From NCBI RefSeq assembly GCF_011300215.1, contig NZ_CP049866.1, positions 186,001 through 250,000 of the forward strand: DNA of 64,000 nt. Direction: 5' to 3'. The DNA is from Nocardioides piscis (GTDB taxonomy: Bacteria; Actinomycetota; Actinomycetes; Propionibacteriales; Nocardioidaceae). The number at the start of each line of letters is the position of its first letter. The first letter of the stretch is position 1. A program made the translations under genes and the position numbers. Below the pieces are notes generated by a model, which saw nothing but the letters and a program-made list of their open reading frames with translations, made no database searches and was not told the DNA's origin. This document shows positions 37,160-44,180 of this stretch, one piece after another.

Positions 37160-37951
37160 TCAGTCGGTGCCGTGGCGCTTGACGAAGTCGATGATCTGGT
37201 CGGCGAGCTCGGGGCGGCACACGATCAGGTCGGGCAGCGAGGTGTCGTCCTCGTTGTAGACCAGCGGTGAGCCGTCGACGCGCGAGCAGTGCAGGCCGGC
37301 CGCGCGAGCCACTGCCACGGGCGCGGCGTTGTCCCACTGGTATTGCCCGCCGGCGTGGACATAGGCGTCGGCGACGTCGCGCACGACGCTCATCACCTTG
37401 ACGCCGGCGCTGCCCATCGGCACGAGCTCCGCGTCGATCTCGGCGGCCAGCGCCTGGACGAACGCCGGCGGCCGGGTGCGGCTCACGGCGATCCGCGGGC
37501 GCTCGGACGTGCGGGGGGGTATGGCGCTGGGCGCACCGGTGTTGAAGGTCTCCCCCAGCGCGGGCTGGGCCACCGCGCCCGCGGTCAGCTCGCCGCCGTC
37601 TGCGGTGGCCTCCCAGAGGGCGACATGCACCGCCCAGTCGTCGCGCGGCGGCTCGGAGAACTCGCGGGTGCCGTCGAGGGGGTCGATGATCCAGACCCGT
37701 GAGGCGTCGAGGCGGGCCTTGTCGTCGGTGGCCTCCTCGCTGAGGACGGCGTCGTCGGGGCGGTGCTCGGCGAGCAGCCGCGCCAACAGCTCCTGGGCCG
37801 CGGCGTCGCCCGCGTCCTTGAGCTCCTTGCCCTCGAGGCCGCTCTCGGCGCGGACCTGCAGCAGGACCTCACCTGCCTGGTCGGCGGCCCAGGCCGCGAA
37901 GGCGTGGTCGTCGGAGAGGTCGTCCGGGGAAGGGCTGGTCGCTTCGGTCAC
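37160..37951 (-). CDS. cysQ: CysQ / inositol-monophosphatase-family phosphatase
   Basis: A 263-residue FIG-superfamily phosphatase. Metal-binding motifs appear in order: KELKDAGDAAAQ, VLSEEATDD, WIIDPLDGTREF and, near the end, YQWDNAAPVAVARAAG. The likely substrate is 3'-phosphoadenosine 5'-phosphate from sulfate assimilation, with inositol phosphates as the alternative. GTG 37951 has a TAGGCT element 7 nt upstream, suggesting a leaderless mRNA. It lies 10 nt downstream of the LuxR-type gene on the same strand. Confidence 0.9.
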   Translation of the reverse strand: MTEATSPSPDDLSDDHAFAAWAADQAGEVLLQVRAESGLEGKELKDAGDAAAQELLARLLAEHRPDDAVLSEEATDDKARLDASRVWIIDPLDGTREFSEPPRDDWAVHVALWEATADGGELTAGAVAQPALGETFNTGAPSAIPPRTSERPRIAVSRTRPPAFVQALAAEIDAELVPMGSAGVKVMSVVRDVADAYVHAGGQYQWDNAAPVAVARAAGLHCSRVDGSPLVYNEDDTSLPDLIVCRPELADQIIDFVKRHGTD

Positions 37952-37958
37952 GATCGCC

Positions 37959-37964
37959 AGCCTA
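37959..37964 (-). promoter_or_regulatory. -10 element TAGGCT before cysQ
   Basis: On the minus strand TAGGCT ends 7 nt before the GTG at 37951. It overlaps the last codon of the LuxR-type gene, so cysQ may have its own promoter. Confidence 0.4.
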
Positions 37965-38720
37965 GTGGCGCACCAGCTCGCTCTCGTCGTGCTGTCGCCC
38001 CTCGGTGCTTGCACCCGGTCGGCCCGCGACCCCCAGGAGCAGGCTGCCCAACCGATGTGCCGCTGCCACGGCGGTGAGCACGGAGCCCGCATCGAGCTTG
38101 CGCCGCAGCGACTTGATGTGGCCGCGCACGGTGGTCTCGGCGATGCCCAGGGCGGCCGCGATGTCCTTGACCGACGAGCCCGCGGACAGCCGAGCAAGGA
38201 TGTCGCGCTCCCGCGGCGACAGGGTCCCGAGCCGCCTGCGCAGGTCGTCGTTCTCGTCCTGCCAGCGGAACCACTCGCGCACCAGCCTCGACCGTCGGGT
38301 CTCGACGAGCACAGGCAGACCCTCACCGGTGCGGACCAGCGCCGCCTCGACTTCGTCGAGGGACGAGCCGGCCGGCATCATCCCGGCGGCACCCCCCGCC
38401 AGGAGGGCACCCCAGGCGGGGCCCTCGTCGCGGCTGGTCAGCACCAGGAAGCGTGCCTGCGAGTGCGAGATGAGGTCCTGGGCGGCCATGACCTCTCCGA
38501 GGTCGTTGAGGTCGTGGAGCATGAGGACGGTGTCGCGGTCGGTGAGCGTCTGCCGTGCCCGACGCACCCCCTCCACCCAGTCGGCCGGTTCGGCAGCGAC
38601 GCCACGTCCCCGGAGGGCAGCAGACACCGCCTGCGCGTTCAACAGCAGGGGTGAGACGACCAGCACCGCAGTCCCGGGGACGATTGCTCCCGAGACGTGC
38701 GCTGCCCACAACTTACGCAT
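37962..38720 (-). CDS. LuxR-family regulator with receiver-like domain
   Basis: A 252-residue regulator. Residues about 17-130 resemble a response-regulator receiver (TAVLVVSPLLLNAQAVSAAL, TVLMLHDLNDLGEVMAAQDL, RFLVLTSRDEG) but lack the usual N-terminal acidic pair, so normal phosphorylation is doubtful. Residues about 165-230 are a LuxR-type HTH (LGTLSPRERDILARLSAGSSVKDIAAALGIAETTVRGHIKSLRRKL). It is divergent from the membrane kinase gene across 330 bp and has the same HTH plan as the response regulator at 40495, suggesting paralogues in one circuit. Confidence 0.87.
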   Translation of the reverse strand: MRKLWAAHVSGAIVPGTAVLVVSPLLLNAQAVSAALRGRGVAAEPADWVEGVRRARQTLTDRDTVLMLHDLNDLGEVMAAQDLISHSQARFLVLTSRDEGPAWGALLAGGAAGMMPAGSSLDEVEAALVRTGEGLPVLVETRRSRLVREWFRWQDENDDLRRRLGTLSPRERDILARLSAGSSVKDIAAALGIAETTVRGHIKSLRRKLDAGSVLTAVAAAHRLGSLLLGVAGRPGASTEGRQHDESELVRH

Positions 38721-39050
38721 GGAACTCTCCCACCAGAGGCTCCCTCACCTCTCCCGGAAGCGTGCACGCACCGGCCTGCAGCCCCCCACAACGGTGCCGG
38801 GTCTCAACCGAATTGGGGATGCGGACCTGTCCGGCCGAGATCGTGACGGTTCGTCGGCCTTGTCTCCGTGCGGCTCGCGAGGTGGTCTAGTCCGGATCTT
38901 GCCCAGAATTGGGTATGGGTTGAATATCGAACGAGGTGCCAATACCACAGGCATATGTTTCACGGGCAGTTCTCGGGGATATCACGCAAAATTTTGCGGT
39001 CAGGGGACCGTTTGGGGAGCCGATCGGCGCGCTAGCCGACTGGCGCAAGG
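38721..39050. other. 330-bp AT-richer divergent promoter region
   Basis: No gene is supported. The right half (about 38880-39000) is clearly less GC-rich than the rest of the window. GAATTGGG occurs twice (about 38813 and 38906), and a perfect 14-bp palindrome lies at 38985-38998. This looks like the shared promoter and operator region of the LuxR-type and kinase genes. Confidence 0.6.
38985..38998. promoter_or_regulatory. Perfect palindrome CGCAAAATTTTGCG
   Basis: A 14-bp palindrome with an AT core, 53 bp upstream of the kinase start. It stands out sharply in GC-rich DNA and probably binds a dimeric regulator, perhaps one of the adjacent LuxR-type proteins. Confidence 0.5.
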
Positions 39051-40517
39051 GTGGTGACTGTGCTGGATTTCGAGGAATTCAAGAGGAGCAGCTGGCAGTC
39101 GGGGGTGTTGGCCGCGGTGTTGACCGTGGCAGCGGTGGTCGTCGTCCTGCTGACCGCCCCGGGGGGTCGGGGGCCTGCTGTCACGGCGCTGCTCGCCGGC
39201 CTGGTAGCCGGGCTGATGCTCCTGGCAGCATCGCTGACCTTCTACTTCCACTGGCTCACGACACCCAGTCGACGGCTGGGGTGGACCGTGGCAGCCATGG
39301 TGGTGATGGGCACGCAGGTCGTGGTGTCGTCCGGCTACAACCTGTCGGTGCTGTCGCAGGACCGGAACCTGTTCGCCACCTCGGGGGTGGGCTACGACAT
39401 CCTGGCCCCCGCCGTGGTGCTGGGGCTGGTAGCCCTCGGTGCCCGCGGTTTGCCGATGCCCATCCCCCTGGGTCTGGGCCTGGGGGCGGGCATCACCCTG
39501 GCCGCGCTGAACGTCACCGGCCATCTCGATCCCCTGGTGTCGGTCTCCTCGAGGCCGGCAGCCCTGGCCGCGTCACTCATGGTCCTGTGCGGCTACTTGG
39601 CCGTCGCGGGTCTCGTCCTGCGTGACATCGGCCTGGTCCAGTGGGCGCGCAGGCGCCTCGCCACAGCGATCACGCTGATCGCGTTCGGCAACGCGGTGCG
39701 GGCCTGGCCCGGACACGTCGACGCGACAGATCTCTTCACAGCCTGCATGCAGGTCGGGGCAGCCGCTCTCTGGGCCGGAGCGTCCTTCCGGCTCCTGCGT
39801 GAGGCTCTCGTCTGGCAGCACCGCCGGATGGTCGCCCTCGAGGACTCGATGCTCGAGGTCGAGTCCACCGTGCGCCACAGTCACGAGACCCTGCACGAGA
39901 TCCGCAGCACCGTCGTGGGGGCGGCGTCGGCCTCGCGACTCCTCCACGACGCGAGCCCTGGATCTTCCGCCCATGCCCGGCTCGAGCGAGCGATCAGCAC
40001 CGAGCTGGACCGCCTCGAGCGACTGGTGGTGGGCGACTCGTCCCACCCGCCCGGACCGGTGGACGTCGACGCAACGCTCGACGTGCTCCTGGAGTCGCAT
40101 CGTGCGCAGGGACGCACCATCGAGTGGGAGCCGTCAGGTGCCGTGGTCCATGCCCGGCCCGATGTCGTCGCAGAGGCGCTCAACATCCTGCTCGACAACG
40201 CGGCGGTCCACGGTGGCAGCCGCAGCAGGATCGCAGTCTCGTCGGCGGAGGACGTCGTGGAGATCGCCGTGACCGACGAAGGTCCCGGCGTCCCGCCCGA
40301 GGCTCGCGACCAGATCTTCGAGTGGGGGGTCCACCGGAGCGAGTCCCCGGGTCAGGGGATCGGCCTCAACCTCGCACGCCGGCTGGTGGCCGAGCACGGT
40401 GGATCGCTGGTCCTGGCGGACTCGGATGCCTCGAGTGGCTCGTCCTTCGTCATCCGCCTCCCGCGGGGACGGCTCCAGGAGGGGGCGAGCGTCAGTGACG
40501 CAAGGCGTTCGTCCTAG
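39051..40517 (+). CDS. Membrane sensor histidine kinase
   Basis: A 488-residue kinase. Residues about 15-250 contain roughly seven hydrophobic segments and no extracellular ligand domain. The phospho-acceptor region is RHSHETLHEIRSTVVG, with His282 the likely site. The HATPase has the N box (LNILLDNAAVHGG), G1 (DEGPGVPPEA) and G2 (GQGIGLNLARRLVAEHGG). The start is uncertain among GTGs at 39051, 39054 and 39060; AAGG just upstream favours 39060. The response-regulator gene overlaps the 3' end by 23 nt. The signal is unknown. Confidence 0.9.
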   Translation: MVTVLDFEEFKRSSWQSGVLAAVLTVAAVVVVLLTAPGGRGPAVTALLAGLVAGLMLLAASLTFYFHWLTTPSRRLGWTVAAMVVMGTQVVVSSGYNLSVLSQDRNLFATSGVGYDILAPAVVLGLVALGARGLPMPIPLGLGLGAGITLAALNVTGHLDPLVSVSSRPAALAASLMVLCGYLAVAGLVLRDIGLVQWARRRLATAITLIAFGNAVRAWPGHVDATDLFTACMQVGAAALWAGASFRLLREALVWQHRRMVALEDSMLEVESTVRHSHETLHEIRSTVVGAASASRLLHDASPGSSAHARLERAISTELDRLERLVVGDSSHPPGPVDVDATLDVLLESHRAQGRTIEWEPSGAVVHARPDVVAEALNILLDNAAVHGGSRSRIAVSSAEDVVEIAVTDEGPGVPPEARDQIFEWGVHRSESPGQGIGLNLARRLVAEHGGSLVLADSDASSGSSFVIRLPRGRLQEGASVSDARRSS

Positions 40518-41178
40518 CACCCGGGTCCTGGTGATCGAGGACCACACGCTCCTGGCGGAGTCCCTCGAGATCGCACTGTCCCGCGACGGCTACGACGTCC
40601 GCCGCCTGAGCCTTCCCGAGATTGGTGGCTCCCTCGCCACCTTGAAGTCAGCCGCGTTGCGCATCAATGCCCGCATCGTCCTGCTGGACCTCGACCTCGG
40701 TCGGTTCGGTGACGCCACTCCGCTCATCTCGCCACTGGCCCGCGCCGGCGCCAACGTCGTCGTCGTGACGGCGTCGGACGAGCGCGGCCGCTGGGGAGAG
40801 TGCGCCCGCGCCGGTGCTCGCAAGGTGATCTCCAAGAGCCGGCCGATGCAGGAGATCCTCAGCGTTGTTCGACGGCTCGCGCAAGGACTGACCGTGATGC
40901 CGCCGGAGGAGCTGGAGAGCCTCCTCGAGGCCTGGCGGAGAGAACGGATGCTGACCGAGGACATGCGACGTCGACTCGAGATGCTCACCGCTCGTGAGAA
41001 GCAGGTCCTGGGCCATCTCCTGGAGGGTCACACGGTTCGCGACATCGCCCGCTCGAGCGTGGTGTCGGAGGCGACCGTGCGCACCCAGGTCAAGTCGATC
41101 CTCAGCAAGCTCGAGGTCTCGTCACAGCTGGCCGCCGTCGGGATGGCGCGTCACGCCCGCTGGCAACCTCCCGGCTGA
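40495..41178 (+). CDS. LuxR-type response regulator
   Basis: A 227-residue regulator coupled to the kinase. The receiver (about 10-125) has VLVIEDHTLLAESLE and a likely acceptor Asp65 in IVLLDLDLGRFGD, with Ser/Thr in VVTASDE and Lys in KVISKSR. The HTH (about 155-215) reads LTAREKQVLGHLLEGHTVRDIARSSVVSEATVRTQVKSIL. GTG at 40495 follows GGAGGGGG. It resembles the LuxR-type protein across the divergent promoter; both contain a charged helix before the HTH. Confidence 0.9.
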   Translation: MTQGVRPSTRVLVIEDHTLLAESLEIALSRDGYDVRRLSLPEIGGSLATLKSAALRINARIVLLDLDLGRFGDATPLISPLARAGANVVVVTASDERGRWGECARAGARKVISKSRPMQEILSVVRRLAQGLTVMPPEELESLLEAWRRERMLTEDMRRRLEMLTAREKQVLGHLLEGHTVRDIARSSVVSEATVRTQVKSILSKLEVSSQLAAVGMARHARWQPPG

Positions 41179-41620
41179 TCGTGCATGGCTTTGCCGCATT
41201 TTCGGCATGTGCTGCACGCGTCGGCTCCCTAGGCTCCAAGCACTGTTGACGCGTGGTCGGGAAAGAGGGAACAGATGACGCAGGTCACCGTGCCCTCGGT
41301 CCAGGGCCTGGTAGGCGACCGGCCGCAGGTCCCCATCGGGCGGGCCGCCCCCCACAGCTGGGCCTTCGACGTCCCGGGGGCCACGCCGACGCAGCAACCG
41401 GTGGCTCCGCCCCTGTGCCGACGGCACCGCCAGCGTGTCGGCGCTCTTCACCACAGCAAGGGCGGAGCCACCGTCCATCCCACGACCAACGCCGCCGCGG
41501 GGGCCTGAGCCACCCCTGCAGCCGGCAACGGTCGTCTCGCACCACGCCCCGATCGTTCGGCGTCCCGCAGTGGCAAGGCGACCACTGCCCCACCGCTCGT
41601 CGCGAGGCTGCTTCTCGACG
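41179..41620. other. 442-bp region with one small candidate ORF
   Basis: Apart from the 77-codon candidate at 41275-41508, I see no gene. The stretch 41509-41620 to the glycosyltransferase stop shows nothing further. TTGACG occurs at about 41245. Confidence 0.5.
41275..41508 (+). CDS. Small ORF, hypothetical 77-residue protein
   Basis: ATG at 41275 is preceded by AAAGAGGGAAC, a good ribosome site. The product begins MTQVTVPSVQGLVGDRPQV, continues with GRAAPHSWAFDVPGATPTQQPVA and ends in a basic stretch (LCRRHRQRVGALHH) plus HPTTNAAAG. There is no membrane segment and no domain I know. It follows the two-component operon by 96 bp. Codon bias is typical of GC-rich noncoding DNA as well, so it may be chance. 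Confidence 0.3.
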   Translation: MTQVTVPSVQGLVGDRPQVPIGRAAPHSWAFDVPGATPTQQPVAPPLCRRHRQRVGALHHSKGGATVHPTTNAAAGA

Positions 41621-42424
41621 TCAACCCGTGCGGATCGCTCGTCTGGCAAGGACCCCGATGACGGCCGAGACCGCGACGAACACCGGAACCTTGACGATGA
41701 GGGGGGGGTGGTGGACGACCGCGCCGCACAGCTCGCGCCAGAAGCTCGAGCGCTGGAGCCGCGCTGTCGCACGCGTGACCCGGACGTCACCAGCGGCCGC
41801 GCGCACCCCACGACGCACCAGGTCGCCGAATCGACGGGGCGCCGCCACGCGGACCTCTGCGTCCTGCACCAGGACACGCTCCGACGGGGCGAAAGCCTCC
41901 GTCATGGCGAGGTCCTCCTCACCCATCACCTCGCAGAAGGCGTCGACTCGAGCCTGCCCCTCCTCGGACAGGGCCACGACCCCGCGGCCGGACAGCCCGT
42001 CACAAGCTCGCGGCAGGCGTTCCCACACGTCGTAGTACCAGCGGACAGCCAAGCTGCTGCGCGCCGTCACCAGGACTCGTCGAGGGGCGGCGGCGAGCAC
42101 GCCGCCGTCCTGCAAGGGCTGGATCAGTCGTCGCAGGTCGGCGCCCGACAGGACCACGTCCGCGTCGACGTGGACTCGAGGGAAGCATCCGCTCGCCTCG
42201 TTGCCCACCCTGACGGCCACGGCCTTGGAGGGATCCTCGATCTCCAGCACCCTGATGCCGGCGACCGCCTCCCGAGCCCGGCTCGCGGTCTCGTCCGTGC
42301 AGCCGTTGCAGACCACGAGGACGTCGAGCTCCAGCGGCCAGACGTCCTGGAACAGGTAGGCCAGGTTGCGCTCGATGGTGGCAGCCTCGTTGTGAGCCGG
42401 TATCACCACGCTCGCCACAGACAT
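41621..42424 (-). CDS. GT2 family glycosyltransferase
   Basis: A 267-residue GT-A enzyme. SVVIPAHNEAATIERNL is the nucleotide-sugar entry, VVCNGCTDETASRAREA follows, and HVDADVVLSG supplies the DxD metal motif; MGEEDLAMTEAF resembles the catalytic ED-x-x region. A C-terminal hydrophobic segment (IVKVPVFVAVSAVIGVLA) may anchor it to the membrane. The sugar and acceptor are unknown. GGAGAGG precedes the ATG at 42424. It lies between pth and the two-component operon, not with other glycan genes. Confidence 0.87.
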   Translation of the reverse strand: MSVASVVIPAHNEAATIERNLAYLFQDVWPLELDVLVVCNGCTDETASRAREAVAGIRVLEIEDPSKAVAVRVGNEASGCFPRVHVDADVVLSGADLRRLIQPLQDGGVLAAAPRRVLVTARSSLAVRWYYDVWERLPRACDGLSGRGVVALSEEGQARVDAFCEVMGEEDLAMTEAFAPSERVLVQDAEVRVAAPRRFGDLVRRGVRAAAGDVRVTRATARLQRSSFWRELCGAVVHHPPLIVKVPVFVAVSAVIGVLARRAIRTG

Positions 42425-42559
42425 GGGCCTCTCCCCAAGTTCCGCTTGTCACGCCCCGCACGGTGTGACCCGGCCATGGTCGGTCGGTCGATGACGACGG
42501 ATCCTGCCCCGGTTCGGTGTTCGTCAATATTGGTGACCGGCTTCCCGGGACCCCGGCAC

Positions 42560-43150
42560 TCAGGAGTTGAAGCGCTGCTGGGTCTTCTCCAGGCCGTCGT
42601 TGATCAGCGACTCGACCGCGTCGGCCGCGTCGAACACCTGGAAGGGGAGGTCCTTCTTCTCAGCGGTCGAATAGTTGGACAGCACGAAGTCGGCGACCTC
42701 CTGGCGCCCGGGCGGGCGGCCGATGCCGGCTCGCACGCGATAGAAGTCACCCGTGCCCATGGAGGAGCGCATCGAGCGCAGGCCGTTGTGACCGTTGTCG
42801 CCCCCACCGAGCTTGACCCGGAGCGTGTTGAAGGCGATGTCGAGCTCGTCGTGGATCGCGATGATCCGCTCGGGGGACACCTTGTAGAACGTCGCGAGCG
42901 CCTTCACCGGTCCACCCGACTCGTTCATGTAGCACCGCGGCCGGGCCAGCACGACCCGCGGGCCGGGGACGCCGGGGGCGGCCAGCCGGCCCTCGACCAC
43001 GTCAGCCCGACCGGACTTGTGGGCACGGAAGGACGAGCCCATCCGGTCGGCCAGCTCGTCGGTGACCAGGTAGCCGACGTTGTGGCGGTGGTTGGCATAC
43101 GTCGGTCCGGGGTTGCCGAGACCGACGACCAGCCACACGTCCTCGCTCAT
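42560..43150 (-). CDS. pth: Peptidyl-tRNA hydrolase
   Basis: A 196-residue Pth that frees tRNA from stalled peptidyl-tRNA. The N-terminus has LVVGLGNPGPTYANHRHNVGYLV with catalytic His23, then RCYMNESGGPVKAL, IIAIHDELDIAFNTLRVKLGGGDNGHNGLRSM and the C-terminal VADFVLSNYSTAEK. All catalytic residues (Asn, His, Asp) are present. The ATG at 43150 is 107 bp downstream of rplY, with a hairpin between. rplY-pth is the common actinobacterial order. Confidence 0.95.
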   Translation of the reverse strand: MSEDVWLVVGLGNPGPTYANHRHNVGYLVTDELADRMGSSFRAHKSGRADVVEGRLAAPGVPGPRVVLARPRCYMNESGGPVKALATFYKVSPERIIAIHDELDIAFNTLRVKLGGGDNGHNGLRSMRSSMGTGDFYRVRAGIGRPPGRQEVADFVLSNYSTAEKKDLPFQVFDAADAVESLINDGLEKTQQRFNS

Positions 43151-43205
43151 GGCCTCATCCTCCCAGCCGGAGGGCGCCTCCCCGCCACGAGGGCGGCGCA
43201 AATGC

Positions 43206-43242
43206 GGCTGCGCCGCACCGGGGGACCCGATGCGGCGCAGCC
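43206..43242 (-). terminator. Hairpin between rplY and pth
   Basis: A perfect 12-bp stem (43206-43217 with 43231-43242) and a 13-nt loop between the rplY stop and the pth start. It may terminate or attenuate read-through from rplY. Confidence 0.7.
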
Positions 43243-43257
43243 AGTGGAACGGGTGGA

Positions 43258-43956
43258 TCACTCCGCGGAGTCGCCCTTGGCAGCAGCGTCGTCGCCGGCG
43301 TCGATCGCGGCGGCCTCGTCCTGGGCCTCGGCGATCTCGGCGTCGGACACGTCGTGCTCGATGCCGGCCTCGGCCTCGGCCTCCTCCAGCTCCGCCTCGA
43401 GCGCCTCGGCCGAGATCTGCTGGGTCACGTTGACGATGAGCAGGTCCTCGTCGGCGAGCAGCGTGGTGCCCTTCGGGAGGTCGAGCTCCTTGGCCAGGAT
43501 CTGCGTGCCCTCCTTGGCGCCCTGCACCGACACCTCGAAGAACTCGGGGATGTGGGTGGCCTCGGCCTCGACGGAGATGACCGCGTTCTCGGTCACGACC
43601 AGCGTGTCGGGAGCGGCGTCGCCGACGACGTGGATCGGGACGTCGACAGTGACCTTCTCGCCGCGACGGACGGCCACGAAGTCGATGTGCTCGATGACAC
43701 GGCGGATCGGGTCGACCTGCACGTCCTTGGTCAGGGCGAGCTGCTCGGTGCCCTCGACGTCGAGCGCGAGCAGGGCGTTCGCGCCGCCGTGCTTGAGCGC
43801 CATCATGGTCTGGTGGCCCGGCAGGATGACGTGGACCGGGTCGTTGCCGTGGCCATAGATGACGGCGGGGATCTTGTTGTCGCGGCGGATGCGGCGGGCC
43901 GCGCCCTTGCCGAACTCGCTCCGGGTCTCGGTGGCGATCTTCTCTGCTTCAGACAT
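43258..43956 (-). CDS. rplY: 50S ribosomal protein L25/CTC form
   Basis: A 232-residue L25 of the long CTC type. Residues 1-95 are the 5S-rRNA-binding L25 domain (TETRSEFGKGAARRIRRDNKIPAVIYGHG); 96-190 the TL5/CTC beta domain (VPIHVVGDAAPDTLVV, PEFFEVSVQG). The last 40 residues are an acidic Glu/Ala/Asp tail typical of actinobacteria. The ATG at 43956 follows AGGAG. An inverted repeat lies in its leader at 44002-44034. Confidence 0.94.
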   Translation of the reverse strand: MSEAEKIATETRSEFGKGAARRIRRDNKIPAVIYGHGNDPVHVILPGHQTMMALKHGGANALLALDVEGTEQLALTKDVQVDPIRRVIEHIDFVAVRRGEKVTVDVPIHVVGDAAPDTLVVTENAVISVEAEATHIPEFFEVSVQGAKEGTQILAKELDLPKGTTLLADEDLLIVNVTQQISAEALEAELEEAEAEAGIEHDVSDAEIAEAQDEAAAIDAGDDAAAKGDSAE

Positions 43957-44001
43957 TTCAGCTCCTGTGGGTGGGGCGGTCGGTGGGCCAGCAGACGAAG
44001 A

Positions 44002-44034
44002 ACGCCGCGCATCCAGGTCGTGGGCGCGCGGCGT
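44002..44034 (-). promoter_or_regulatory. Inverted repeat in rplY leader
   Basis: ACGCCGCGC (44002-44010) pairs with GCGCGGCGT (44026-44034), 46 nt upstream of the rplY start. Ribosomal-protein autoregulation is possible but unsupported. Confidence 0.35.
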
Positions 44035-44167
44035 GAAGTCCAGCCGGCCCAGTCGATCACGGAGTGCGAAGCTCCCTCGCCGAGGCAACTGCACAAGAGT
44101 AGTCGGCAGGCCGGTGAGCGCGCCAATCGTCGCCCGGCTCGCGGTGCCGCCCGGCCCACTCCGGCGA

Positions 44168-44173
44168 TAGCGT
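44168..44173 (+). promoter_or_regulatory. -10 element TAGCGT before pepN
   Basis: TAGCGT ends 7 nt before the ATG at 44181 and overlaps an upstream in-frame GTG (44172), which argues that the ATG is the true start. Confidence 0.45.
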
Positions 44174-44180
44174 GGCCGGC

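Noticed and set aside
37941-41620. Genomic island with mobility genes.
   Set aside because: No integrase, transposase, tRNA junction or direct repeats were seen, so it is reported only as a synteny break.
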